From assembly GCA_036898135.1 (NCBI GenBank), contig CM072514.1:12490324-12554323 (forward strand): a DNA stretch of 64,000 nucleotides. Reading direction: 5' to 3'. Origin of the DNA: Oncomelania hupensis. Taxonomy: Eukaryota; Mollusca; Gastropoda; Littorinimorpha; Pomatiopsidae. The translations under genes and the position numbers were made by a program. How positions within the stretch are numbered: position 1 is the first letter of the stretch; the number at the start of each line of letters is the position of its first letter. Positions 31,040 through 42,150 of the stretch are shown here, one piece after another. The notes below the pieces were generated by a model, which ran no database searches, was not told the origin of the DNA, and saw only the letters and a program-made list of their open reading frames with translations.

Positions 31040-32810
31040 TTGCCCACTCATCCCTGTTTCCATCTCACATCCGTCCCGTCCTACCTTCTTGTTTTAAAGA
31101 TGGCCTGTTGGTGACAGCCGTTTTTATTTATGGCATCGTTTTGGTGTATCAGTCAGACGCGGACGACAGCGTCCCTGTTTTATGTTGTGCATATTTAGGC
31201 GCAGTTGGGAACGGACGGGCGGAATTAGGCATACAATACACAAACGCTGCAGAACGAAATATGCGTCACTTCTCGCTGTTACCTGTGACTGTCATACGGA
31301 TCACTTCATACAAACACACACACACACACACAACACACAGACATACAATCTAGTCTTGAATCCGTAAGAGTGATCGTATTTTTTGTACAGAAGGGAGATA
31401 ACCACTGTGCTGCACTCTTCTGTACTGAAGAACACAAAAGAAGTCTTTCTTTCTCAAATATGGCGACGAAGCGCGTTCATGAAACGGACGACGAAGAAAC
31501 CGTTCACGTTGACAAAGATGAGAGTGAGACCGTAAAAAAGAAGAAGAAATATAAAATTATAAGAATTCTTCAGTGATGACTGCCTGTGTGTACAAAGAAT
31601 GAAACTTACTGTTGGGTAAAAAAAAAAAAAAAATTTAAAGTTTTAATGTTATGTTCAAGGATCTTTGTACAAGTGAGAGAGGCATATTCAGCGACAAATT
31701 TTTCTTCTGCTTTTGTGCTGGATTCTTCCGCTTTTTCCGGAGTGTTCTTCTGTCAAGGCAAAAAGGAGGTAGGCAGGTCTGCAAACGCAACAAAGTCACT
31801 TCAGCCATTTTTGAGATACTGAGCAACAAAATCACTGCACTGACCTTGACCTTAGCGGTAGAGCAAATGTGATGGCACGGGAGGCAAGCCAGTGACCTGT
31901 GTAATGTTCCTATGAGGTTTGGTCAAAATCCGTTAAGTCGTTCTGGAGATATGGCTTCCAACTGACCGACTGACCGATGTCACGGCACTGGGCTCGTTCT
32001 GACCTCTCTCCTCCCTTCTCTTGCCCCCGTCGGGCACTTTCAAAGTATTCCCAGATATGGAATGCCAAAAATATTTGTCCAGGTGTGAAGTCCAAGCTGG
32101 TTGACGCCATGTTAGGCGTTGGATCGTCTTGTTGCAAGCGAAACGCCTGGCATGATCAATAGGATGTTGTCAACACAACTATAACATTATACAGTCATTT
32201 GTGTCAAATATGTGTGTGCTCGCTTCCTGTCTTGTTTCCTAAAGATTACATATATTTCGCTTTTTGTTTTGAATGTTGTGTGTGTGCGTGTGTATGTGTG
32301 TGTGTTTTGAAGTAATGTAGATGATGATGATGATGGTGATGATGAGGAGGAGGAGGATCCGAGGTTTGTCAATTGCCACATGATGACGATGCTGAAGATG
32401 AATAGCGGCGACGACGGCGATGATGATGGTGATGGTCGGTGGTGATGGTGGTATTTAGTAAGGTGTCGGTCGCGGTGTTAAACATGGATTTCAAAGGCAT
32501 GGGTGTGTTCATGACCAATACTATTTTGATATTTGCTGTAATTATCCCAAAGCGATAGCACGTCTAGATGAATGATGGAGTGGACACATTTATGACACCT
32601 TAATCCCCTCTTGCCCTGGGGGCTTGAGCAAAAAGGTGAAAAAGTCGTGTACAGATGTGTACTTTTGATGTGAAGCGTGCAAGAATGGCACACATTTCAA
32701 ATGGAGATAGATGCCATACTAAGAGTGCATAGATACTGAGGGACTGACGGTTGATCAGTGGAGTTTGATATGTTCACCCCTGATTTCTGTTGTCTTATTG
32801 AGATGGAACG
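31040..32810. other. Intergenic, with possible old repeat at 31600-32160
   Basis: A short charged frame (MATKRVHETDDEETVHVDKD..., 31460-31576) has a good Kozak context but no donor and follows a GGGAGATAAC motif. The phrase TTTGGTCAAAATCCGTTAAG with GGAGATATGGC (31920-31960) looks like a dispersed-repeat motif. GAT repeats lie at 32318-32355. No gene is supported. Confidence 0.35.
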
Positions 32811-32814
32811 ATGC

Positions 32815-34103
32815 AATAGAATGAACATTGAACATTAAAGGCTAGAGCCACTATTGGCGGACATGACAGGCGGTAACCATCTCCACGGCTAGAGCCACTA
32901 TTGGCGGACATGACAGGCGGTAACCATCTCCACGGCTAGAGCCACTATTGGCGGACATGACAGGCGGTAACCATCTCCACGGCTAGAGCCACTATTGGCG
33001 GATATGACAGACGGTAACCATCTCCACGGCTAGAGCCACTATTGGCGGATATGACAGACGGTAACCATCTCCACGGCTAGAGCCACTATTGGCGGATATG
33101 ACAGACGGTAACCATCGCCACGGCTAGAGCCACTATTGGCGGACATGACAGGCGGTAACCATCGCCACGGCTAGAGCCACTATTGGCGGACATGACAGAC
33201 GGTAACCATCGCCACGGCTAGAGCCACTATTGGCGGACATAACAGGCGGTAACCATCGCCACGGCTAGAGCCACTATTGGCGGATATGACAGGCGGTAAC
33301 CATCGCCACGGCTAGAGCCACTATTGGCGGACATGACAGACGGTAGCCATCGCCACGGCTAGAGCCACTATTGGCGGATATGACAGACGGTAACCATCGC
33401 CACGGCTAGAGCCACTATTGGCGGACATGACAGGCGGTAACCATCGCCACGGCTAGAGCCACTATTGGCGGACTTAACAGCGTACCATCGGCTAGAGCCA
33501 CTATTGGCGGATAGGACAGACGGTACCATCGCCACGGCTAGAGCCACTATTGGCGGATATGACAGACGGTAGCCATCGCCACGGCTAGAGCCACTATTGG
33601 CGGATATGACAGACGGTAGCCATCGCCACGGCTAGAGCCACTATTGGCGGACATGACAGACGGTAACCATCGCCACGGCTAGAGCCACTATTGGCGGACA
33701 TGACAGGCGGTAACCATCGCCACGGCTAGAGCCACTATTGGCGGATATGACAGACGGTAACAATCGCCACGGCTAGAGCCACTATTGGCGGACATGACAG
33801 GCGGTAACCATCGCCACGGCTAGAGCCACTATTGGCGGACATGACAGACGGTAACCATCGCCACGGCTAGAGCCACTATTGGCGGACATGACAGGCGGTA
33901 GCCATCGCCACGGCTAGAGCCACTATTGGCGGATATGACAGACGGTAGCCATCGCCAGTAAGAGGGTAAGGGACCAAAATCAACATTGAATCACCAGCCC
34001 AACCACAGTGCATAGACGGCCATTTTTATTTTGCACACCACGGGAATCGAACCTGCGTAATCGTTGTGCCAGACGATCGCTCTACCACTGAACTTGGGCG
34101 GGT
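32815..34103 (-). mobile_element. SINE family A copy whose 3' segment expanded into a minisatellite
   Basis: On the minus strand the tRNA-like head (A-box region AGTTCAGTGGTAGAGCG, B box GGTTCGATTCC at about 34046-34056) leads to a body TGATTCAATGTTGATTTTGG. It then enters the 47-bp array, and the array exits into TTTAATGTTCAATGTTCATT, which matches the usual SINE A terminus. Each array unit aligns with the normal 47-bp SINE segment GGATGGTTATCCCCGTCTGC through GGTGGGTGTAGACGT. The whole is therefore one SINE insertion with an internal tandem expansion. Confidence 0.8.
32840..33957. repeat. 47-bp minisatellite, 24 copies
   Basis: Unit starts GGCTAGAGCCACTATTGGCG. Start-to-start distances are 47 bp except one 39-bp and one 46-bp unit (near 33470-33530), which exactly accounts for the array length. 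Four variable sites occur in the units: C/T after GGA, G/A before CGGTA, A/G in TAACC, T/G in ATCTCC. The first five units share ATCTCC, the rest have ATCGCC. Confidence 0.95.
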
Positions 34104-34235
34104 GGATCTGATACCTAAGGATGTAGCCCATTGTCTTTCGTGTAATGTTTTGGATGGAGTTTGGGAAAGATAGTATCTGATTTCTTACCTGACTCCTTTG
34201 TGCGCTGTGATCATGCTTTTTGGTATGCAGTTATT

Positions 34236-34690
34236 GTAGAGGCACGGTGGTCTAATGGTAGTGCTTTGGCTTGCGGATCTGAAGGTCCCGGGTTCGAGCC
34301 CTGTCCGGGCCATTGTGTTGTGTACCTGGGAAAGACACTTTACTCCCGTTTCCTACTCCTTCGGATGAGAGTATACACCGAGGTCTAGTCTGTGTCTGTC
34401 GCATACATTCCATCATAACGGACTTTAAAGATCCTGACGCTCATGTCCTAGACGGGTGAGTGTCGGTAACAAGAGCACACCCAGCATGCACTTGGTCCTT
34501 TCTCCCCCATCCCTGGCTGGCTTGGATAGTGCTCATTTGTCCGGGCATCGGACCATGCGCCTAAAGGCGGGTCAGCGTCTCGGGCGGTTTGAGTTAGATC
34601 CTGTATCGGCCAGCGCCTAGAGTCTGGTCAAGTACGGCGAGATAAGTGCGCTATAAACATCCTCAATAATAATAAATAATAATAAAATTA
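34236..34690 (+). mobile_element. tRNA-derived SINE family B, full copy
   Basis: A tRNA-like head with TGGTCTAATGGTAG (A-box region 34247-34260) and GGGTTCGAGCC (B box ~34290-34300) is followed by a ~330-bp body. Landmarks are CTCCTTCGGATGAGAGT, TTTAAAGATCCTGACGCTC, GTCCTAGACGGGTGAGT and TTAGATCCTGTATCGGCCAG. The tail has GTGCGCTATAAACATCC then AAT repeats. Related copies lie at 50553 (headless) and 63655 (minus). Confidence 0.85.
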
Positions 34691-34791
34691 AACGCTTACT
34701 AACTTTTAATCTCATTCATTCATTCACTCACTCTGGGCAATTTTTGAGTCCTGTCCGCACGAGACAGACCATTGTTTTGTTTTATGCTCAG

Positions 34792-34931
34792 TCAGGCGGC
34801 GACGATAGTCACGTGTTTGGGCGGACGGAGAGTGAGAAAGGCAGTTTGAGAAATGTCAAAGACAATGATCCTCGCCTAGAAAGTAAGCCGCTGCCGCCGG
34901 GCAACATCAACCCAAACCCCAAGGCTTACTG
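34792..34931 (+). CDS. Candidate 140-nt internal exon, unrecognised protein
   Basis: A T-rich tract (ATTGTTTTGTTTTATGCTCAG) forms a good acceptor. 140 open nt follow, ending at TACTG|GTAAGAAAG, a good donor. Translation SGGDDSHVFGRTESEKGSLR... is polar and Pro-rich near its end (PLPPGNINPNPKAYW). The stop lies just inside the presumed intron. No domain is recognised. Non-repetitive, higher-GC composition than its surroundings supports a real exon. Confidence 0.4.
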
Positions 34932-34939
34932 GTAAGAAA

Positions 34940-35815
34940 GGAAGGCGCTCATGCCCGCTTACGTATATTGTGTCCAGCGTTGTGCTTGAGTAATAGGTTA
35001 ACACGACGCTTTATATGTGTTAAGGCTGATCACTGGTATTTACACGCCTGTGAGAATAATGGCCATGAAACGAGGGGTGAAAAGGCTTACATTGCCGACA
35101 AGCTTACATTGCGAACATGCTCAAATGACAGATACGCTTCCATGACCAACATGCTTCCACAGCGGATATATGCTCCATTAACGAACATGCTGCCAAGACA
35201 AACATGCTTAACTGACGAACATGCTTAAATGGCAGTTATGCATGACGAACATTTTTGAACATGCTTGAATGGCTGAGATGTACCCTCTTGCGTGCAAATT
35301 CCTAAGATTCTGGTTGAATATTACAGCTGAGAGTGAGACAGTCGTTACCATGTTAAGTTGTCTTTTTTTTTTTTTTTTGGGTAGGTGGGGGGTGGGGGGA
35401 TGGAGGGAGTGTGAGTGGGTAGGTGGGGAGGGAGGGAGGAATGTAATATTGAAAGCAGCCTGATGGTTGGTTGAGAAACAGACAAAACACACCGCTAACC
35501 ACGCTTACATGTAGCGATCAGGGCCGCTATTATATTTATATGCATGCACGTATCGATGATGGTGGTTACAGAAACACAGAGGTTTAGTTTGCGACGAGAG
35601 AAGGGACCAGTGAATACTGCCCGGAGAGCGAAATTTCGGTGGCCCAAATTGCAGGAATGCGTGATTAAGCCAGCTATTGTGAAGTCTGATCATGCAATGC
35701 GCACCCCAGAACCTCCTGTGGTATCAATTTTATATTCATAAGATTAACATAAGTCGTACTGACGACCTCAAAATCCTGGAGTTTAGTCTTCGCGTGGATG
35801 GAGTTTCTACTATAT
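34940..35815. other. Intergenic, repeated CATGCTT phrases
   Basis: From 35100 to 35270 the phrases AACATGCTT and GACGAACATG recur 6-8 times at irregular spacing, an old degenerate tandem structure. No gene recognised. Confidence 0.45.
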
Positions 35816-35818
35816 CCT

Positions 35819-35881
35819 CAAGAAGAAGAAGAAGAAGAAGAAGAAGAAGAAGAAGAAGAAGAAGAAGAAGAAGAAGAAGGG
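35819..35881. repeat. (AGA)n microsatellite
   Basis: About 20 AGA units; source of a poly-Arg frame. Confidence 0.95.
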
Positions 35882-36061
35882 AAATGTGCCGAACTTTGTT
35901 TCGTTCATTGGTTGATAAGTGCTAGCAAAACCTCAGCAAATAAATCAATAAAATGAAGACAGCAGTTTTCGCATAATATTTTATGGAGGAAGACAGACGC
36001 ATGTCAACATTAAAAACTCTCTAGCATGCAAATATTTTTTTTTAAATTCTGCCCGCAACAT

Positions 36062-36203
<142 letters not shown>

Positions 36204-36209
36204 TAAATG

Positions 36210-36960
36210 TGTTTGTATGCGCGCGCGCATTAGATTTGGTGATTAAAGCTTGCCGGGGATATAATATATACTGATGTCCATTTTCTGCTACTTGACATGT
36301 CCATTTTTGATACCTGATCTGTCCATTGAGATTGCGCTTAACTGTGTATGGGAGATCTTCTAATTGATGTCTTAAAAGGTGTTGTGTGGTGTGGAGTGTG
36401 TAACTTATGTGTGACTGTCTGCCAACATGGAAGCAATTTATATTATGCAATGTATGTTGTCATTGGGCTGAATACATTCTGTCTTCTGTATTCAGATATG
36501 GATTAGCATCGGGGATTTCAGTTATGTTTTGAAGTGGAAAACGGCCTTTGAAGATGGACACACTGCGTCAGATTGCAAAGTGGGCTTGAAGAATAAGCCT
36601 AGCCAGCAGAAAGGAGACGACTTGGGGCCTTTAATACACACACACACACCACCCATACACACACACGCACATACAAACTATGCCAAGGCAGGACAGACGT
36701 TTGGGTGGCTGACTGCCCTGCTTTGGGATGTGGGGCACTGGGCCATGTCGAAAGGCAGTCAAGCGAGCCAGGAAGCGCGAGAATAGCGGGCTGTCATCAT
36801 ATTTACGCTTCAGCCCTTGTTTTTCTCAGCGCCGTTAACATACATCGTCAAACACACACACACACACACACACACACGCACGCACGCACGCACAACTGAT
36901 GCAAGTCTAATTCACTGCAGTCTGAGTGTATAATGCTGCTTGTGCTGCTTTACTGGTCTT
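36210..36960. other. Intergenic
   Basis: A short CA run at 36851-36878. Frames at 36529-36786 and 36705-36899 overlap in different phases and show no domain. Confidence 0.45.
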
Positions 36961-36969
36961 CTTTCTTTG

Positions 36970-37109
36970 TAGTTTTCTTTCTTTCTTTCTTTCTTTCTTC
37001 TTCCTTTCTTTCTTTCTCTCTCTTTCTTTCACTCTATCATTGTTTTTTTTTCTTTCTCTTGCTTTCAGTCAGTCTGTCATTTAAAAAAACAAAAACCTTT
37101 CTTCCCCGT

Positions 37110-37177
<68 letters not shown>

Positions 37178-37394
37178 TCGTTGTGACTTCTTTTCTTTTA
37201 GTCAGTCTGTCATTTTTGTCCGTTCTTTCTTTCTGTCTTACTTTTTCTTTGTGTTTCTCACGTTCTGTTTCTTTATTTCTTTCCCTCCCTCGCCCCTCTC
37301 CCCTCTCCCCCCTACCCCCATTTATTTAATTTTGTTTATTTTGCTTCCCTCCACCTCACTGTTCTCGCTATAACCATCTTTTTCTCTTTCGTTC

Positions 37395-37475
<81 letters not shown>

Positions 37476-37553
37476 CTCTCTCTCTCTCTGTGCTCTCTTC
37501 TCTCCCCCTCTACCTCTCTCCTTCTATCTCCCTCCCTTTCTTTTCCTACCTCC

Positions 37554-37604
<51 letters not shown>

Positions 37605-37650
37605 TGCGATGTATAATAACATATATGAGAACGCATTTATTCATATAGTT

Positions 37651-37687
<37 letters not shown>

Positions 37688-37692
37688 TTCTT

Positions 37693-37722
<30 letters not shown>
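36970..37722. repeat. Long pyrimidine microsatellite region (TTTC)n/(CT)n/(TTC)n
   Basis: TTTC tetramers (36972-37180), CT runs (37398-37490 and 37565-37600), then TTTC and TTC again (37649-37722). Over 700 bp of nearly pure pyrimidine on one strand, capable of triplex (H-DNA) structures. Confidence 0.95.
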
Positions 37723-37723
<1 letters not shown>

Positions 37724-37875
37724 ATGTTGTTATTGCTGTTAATATTGTAATTCTTGTTATAATAATAATAATGGTGGTAATGGTGATGGTGGTGATAGTG
37801 ATAATGATAATAATGATGACAATGTTATTATTTTTATTCTTATGATGATAAGAATAACAATAAAAATAATTGTTG

Positions 37876-37877
<2 letters not shown>

Positions 37878-37959
<82 letters not shown>
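37878..37959. repeat. (ATT)n microsatellite
   Basis: About 27 ATT units. Confidence 0.95.
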
Positions 37960-37963
<4 letters not shown>

Positions 37964-38071
37964 AAGGGTTAGGGGTATGGGGTGGGGGGTAATTGCCTAC
38001 AATTGTTTAAAAATAATGATGAAAATGTTGGTGTGATTGTGTGTGCATGTATGTGTGTGCGAGTTATATGA

Positions 38072-38185
38072 AATTCCAAGTTAAAGTTAAAGGTTCTTTA
38101 CTATGTTAATTTTTTAAGAGACAGATTGGAAGATTAGACTGTATAATTCGTCTAAAATCTTTATCCCTTATATATAAAAAAAAAA
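38072..38185 (+). repeat. Interspersed repeat family R, copy 1
   Basis: AAGTTAAAGGTTCTTTACTA, GACAGATTGGAAGATTAGAC and GTCTAAAATCTTTATC match the reverse complement of 54665-54778. An internal near-palindrome (AGATTAGAC...GTCTAAAATCT) gives fold-back potential. Class unknown. Confidence 0.6.
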
Positions 38186-38389
38186 TAGTAAAAAAAGTTC
38201 CAAAGTTTCACAAAGTCTCTCTCTATGCACGTATATATGTGGTCCCCGCTGTCTACGATTGTCTGTAATGTGACGCAATAATGTAATTTAGGCCCTGAAT
38301 GTTAATGACAAAGGTTCTCTTCAACCACTGCCAGAGTCTGTGTCGCTCACATTGACGTTTAAGGGGTTAGTTCATGTTTGTTTCTTTCC

Positions 38390-38451
38390 TTTCATGTAAA
38401 GCGCTATGCGCTTGTCTCTAAAAGGACAAGTAATAGCGCTATATAAATGTC

Positions 38452-38519
<68 letters not shown>
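38390..38519 (+). mobile_element. Orphan retroposon 3' tail with (ATT)n
   Basis: AAGCGCTATGCGCTTGTCTC then TAATAGCGCTATATAAATG leads into about 22 ATT units. The GCGCTATATA end is shared with SINE B copies and the L2-like fragment at 13.3 kb. Confidence 0.65.
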
Positions 38520-38826
38520 GTTCTGTTACATAACAGTCTGTGACTCAACACTGTGACCATGCACTACTCTGTTCTTAACAATTCTTGGACGGGACGCTGT
38601 TGATACAGAATGTCTGTCTGGGGATTTCGTCGTTTTACTCGCTAGTAGTACTGTTAACTAATAGTCTTTTGTCCCGGCACTGCTCTGTAGCTAAAATTAT
38701 ACAACTGTGCTTCATCGTCTTTTGCTTCAACGACCCACGTTAACGGGAGTAGGACGCATTTTTGCATATTAATGACAATAATAATAATTATTTTTCGCAT
38801 ACATTTAAAAGAATAAGAAGCAATAT

Positions 38827-38907
38827 TGATGATGATGATGATGACGACGACGATAATGATGATGATGATGATGATGATGATGACGACGACGACGACGACG
38901 ATGATGG

Positions 38908-38967
<60 letters not shown>
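38827..38967. repeat. (GAT)n/(GAC)n microsatellite
   Basis: Nearly 47 GAT/GAC trinucleotides; source of poly-Asp and poly-His frames. Confidence 0.95.
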
Positions 38968-38970
<3 letters not shown>

Positions 38971-39172
38971 AGACGGAGGATAAACAAAAAAAAAGAGAAA
39001 GTTACAGAGAATAAATAGAAAGACAGATTTTAAAAAAAAATGAAGATGAGGAAAGAAAAGAAGAAAGAAAGAAGAAGGAGAAGAGGTACGTGATGATGGT
39101 TGTGATGACGAAGACGATGTTTAAGACCCGGAGCAATGGTTGTGATTAAAAAAAAAAATTTTTTACCCTCAC

Positions 39173-39385
39173 TCCGCGGTAGCTCAGTGGGTAGAGCGTT
39201 CGCCTGGCACACCGATGATCCAGGTTCCAATCCCGGGGTCCATTTTTCATTGCCCATTTTAGCAGTAGGATTGCTCTGGTGATTCAGTGTTGATTCAGGT
39301 CCCTACCCCTTGTTCCCTGGAATGGTTATTCCCGTCTGGTGGGACGGCCAATGGTGGGTGTAGACGTTAAACCTCAGTGTTCAAC
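39173..39385 (+). mobile_element. tRNA-derived SINE family A copy
   Basis: A box TAGCTCAGTGGG (39180-39191), B box with one change GGTTCCAATCC (39223-39233), then the family A body (TTTTAGCAGTAGGATTGC, GATTCAGTGTTGATTCAG, GCCAATGGTGGGTGTAGACG). Ends after AAACCTCAGTGTTCA. Confidence 0.85.
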
Positions 39386-39389
39386 TTGT

Positions 39390-40020
39390 GAAATACATTG
39401 ATACAGACATTGAGTGATGGGGTTGTGGTTTGAGTGTCAACATTACCATACAGTGATGCACACACCACAAACCTGACATCAAAACCTTGCTTATGTTGCA
39501 ATGCACAATGAATTCACAAAATATGCGCATAAATATTTAGTTATTGTTTTTATACACTGCCGAAATCCCGAAATTACCATACAACACAACACTGATAATT
39601 ATTAAGTGTACTTTTAGTGCAGTGCTTACATGAATGCACAATGATAAATATTACTAAAAAATGACGGTCTAAAATGGACGCATACGTGATGAGAAAAAAA
39701 AATCCACTCCTACAATATGCATTAACCACCAAAAGGCCGAGTTATCTGTCAAAAATCTTGGCGTGAAGCGACAGTATAAAGGAAATAATTAAGACTGGCT
39801 AGGTTTATTGCGTTTACTGACAATAATCCATAAACTGACTTTCCCACTGGCGGTGAATGCACTTAACTTGTGAAGCAATAAAACAATCATTAATGCGATG
39901 CGTACGTTGTCGTTTAAACTATATTTGTCTGGCTGTCTCTTTGTCTGCCTACATTGCCTTTTGAGCTATATTGTCTACCCGTCTCTTTTCTCGTGAAAAT
40001 CTTTATTCTGTTTGATCGTG
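39390..40020. other. AT-rich intergenic DNA
   Basis: No repeat or gene recognised. Confidence 0.45.
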
Positions 40021-40021
40021 T

Positions 40022-40133
40022 GTTTGTGTGTGTGTGTGTGTGTGTGCATGTGTGGGTGCATGTGTGTGTGTGTGCATGTGTGTGGGGGTGTGTGGTTGTG
40101 TGTGTGGGTGTGTGTGTGTGCGCGCGTGTGTGT
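40022..40133. repeat. (GT)n microsatellite
   Basis: Interrupted GT run followed by a CT-rich tract to about 40280. Confidence 0.95.
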
Positions 40134-40690
40134 TTCTGTCTGTCGCTTTCTCGCTCTCTCTTCCTCACCCTTCTCTCTCTTTCTCTCCCTCTCTCCTATC
40201 TACCTTCCTCCCTCCGTCCCTCCCTCCCCCCTCTCTCACTTTCTCTCTCTTTCCTTTTATTTATTTCTTTTATACCTCTTCTCATTTAAGACTAACAAGC
40301 TGAGAGAGAGGGAAAGAGAGTCAGACAGACAGACACAAACAGACAAGTGACAATTTGATTCATTAATGACTTTAGCCACCAGTCCTCACCCAGGGTTTAA
40401 AACAATTCACCAAACATTTAAAAAAACGTTTAAACATTAACAATAATTAGCTTTTTTTTTTTTTACAGATAAATATGAATGCAGAAACTATGCATGCAAC
40501 CTATGACTAAAAATATAATAAAAACTTTATTACATTATTTTCAATATGAGTGAATAAAACGCGTAATTTATTCTTCTGCCGCACACATATATACAGACAT
40601 TTGTTCTAACGGGACGAATTGACCAATCTCTCTTGTTTTCAATTACATCATACATTAGTAAATCCGGACGGGTACACAGTCTCTATCAAT

Positions 40691-40721
<31 letters not shown>

Positions 40722-40816
40722 TACCTTACCTTACCTTACCTTACCTTACCTTACCTTACCTTACCTTACCTTACCTTACCTTACCTTACCTTACCTTACC
40801 TTACCTTACCTTACCT
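40691..40816. repeat. (TATCT)n to (TACCT)n pentanucleotide run
   Basis: Units change abruptly from TTATC to TTACC near 40720 and to TAACC at the end. About 25 units. Confidence 0.95.
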
Positions 40817-40835
40817 AACCTAACCTAATCTATAT

Positions 40836-40886
40836 ATTCGGAAGAGTCCGTTGGACCTGAAGCAATAATCATGTAATGTAATGTAA
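40836..40886 (+). mobile_element. 3' end fragment of family X
   Basis: GGAAGAGTCCGTTGGACCTG, then AAGCAATAATCATGTAATGT matches the 3' terminus of family X at 51858-51906. Confidence 0.65.
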
Positions 40887-40889
40887 CCT

Positions 40890-41273
<384 letters not shown>

Positions 41274-41657
41274 ATTTGACCCACGTTGAAATACTAATAG
41301 ATGCTTTCTCACTACATCTCTAATAGGTGACACTGTCTAATTATTAAGGCTTATGCCACAAATGATGCGTAATTTGTTCAATTTAATTTTCATCCTTATA
41401 TGCAAGCAGTTTTGTTACCTGCTGCTGTGACGTATTATAATGTAATATATGTTATATAGGTATGCAATTGCTACATATAGATTCATCTGCAGGGCAAACA
41501 AAGAAAACGTGATATTCATCTTCTAATTCGTGACCACAAAGGGGACATCCAGTATAGACAGGCTGATCCCCCGTTATGAACCACAACTTGCAGCATCTGA
41601 GGCCAGTTGCTCTGATTGAGAATCTCACTAGAGAATCTCGGTGCCATTTGTTTGTAA

Positions 41658-41666
<9 letters not shown>
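41274..41666 (-). pseudogene. LINE C-terminus remnant related to the 10-kb LINE
   Basis: Minus translation gives FITNKWHRDSLVRFSIR, then CPLCGHELEDEYHVFFVC. It parallels FLTNRWYRECFARFRLR and CPVCGKAEEDELHFLFHC of the 10184-12325 protein, keeping the C-X2-C-X8-H-X4-C knuckle. Stops and frameshifts follow downstream (toward 41274). The fragment begins at a GA repeat on its 5' side and ends at the ATCT run. Confidence 0.7.
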
Positions 41667-41738
<72 letters not shown>

Positions 41739-41997
41739 GAGACAGAGAGAGAGAGACAGAGAGACAGAGAGAGAGAGACAGAGAGAGAGAGAGACTATTA
41801 AAATAACTATGACTAACCTTTGACTTACGTCAGTGTGAGAGAGGGGAGCGGGGAGAGAGTGAGAGAGAGAGAGAGAGAGAGAGATTTTGTGAGTGTGCTC
41901 GCGTGTATGTTATTATGTGTTTTATTTATTTAACGTGGTGTGTGTGTGTGTGCGCGCGCGTGATGTAGAATCTCGGTGCCATTTGTTTGTAATCAAA

Positions 41998-42047
<50 letters not shown>

Positions 42048-42150
42048 GAGAGAGAGAGAGAGAAAGATTTTGTGAGTGTGCTCTCGTGTATCTTATTATG
42101 TGTTTTATTTATTTAACGTGGTGTGTGTGTGTACGCGCGCGTGATGTAGC
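41665..42150. repeat. GA repeats with a ~180-bp local duplication
   Basis: The segment GATTTTGTGAGTGTGCTC through a GTGTG/CGCG block to GTGATGTAG occurs at about 41882-41968 and again at 42065-42149. AATCTCGGTGCCATTTGTTT from the LINE edge also recurs at about 41969. GA runs separate the copies. This is a segmental tandem duplication, with the second copy slightly diverged. Confidence 0.75.

Noticed and set aside
31460..31576. 38-codon charged frame with good Kozak context
   Set aside because: No splice donor, no domain and adjacent to repeat motifs; too little to call an exon.
36933..37373. 146-codon Phe/Ser/Leu frame that looks like a membrane protein
   Set aside because: TTTC and CT microsatellite translation; no hydrophobic-segment structure beyond the repeat.
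38762..38983. Asp-rich (or His-rich) protein frame
   Set aside because: Translation of a GAT/GAC microsatellite on both strands.
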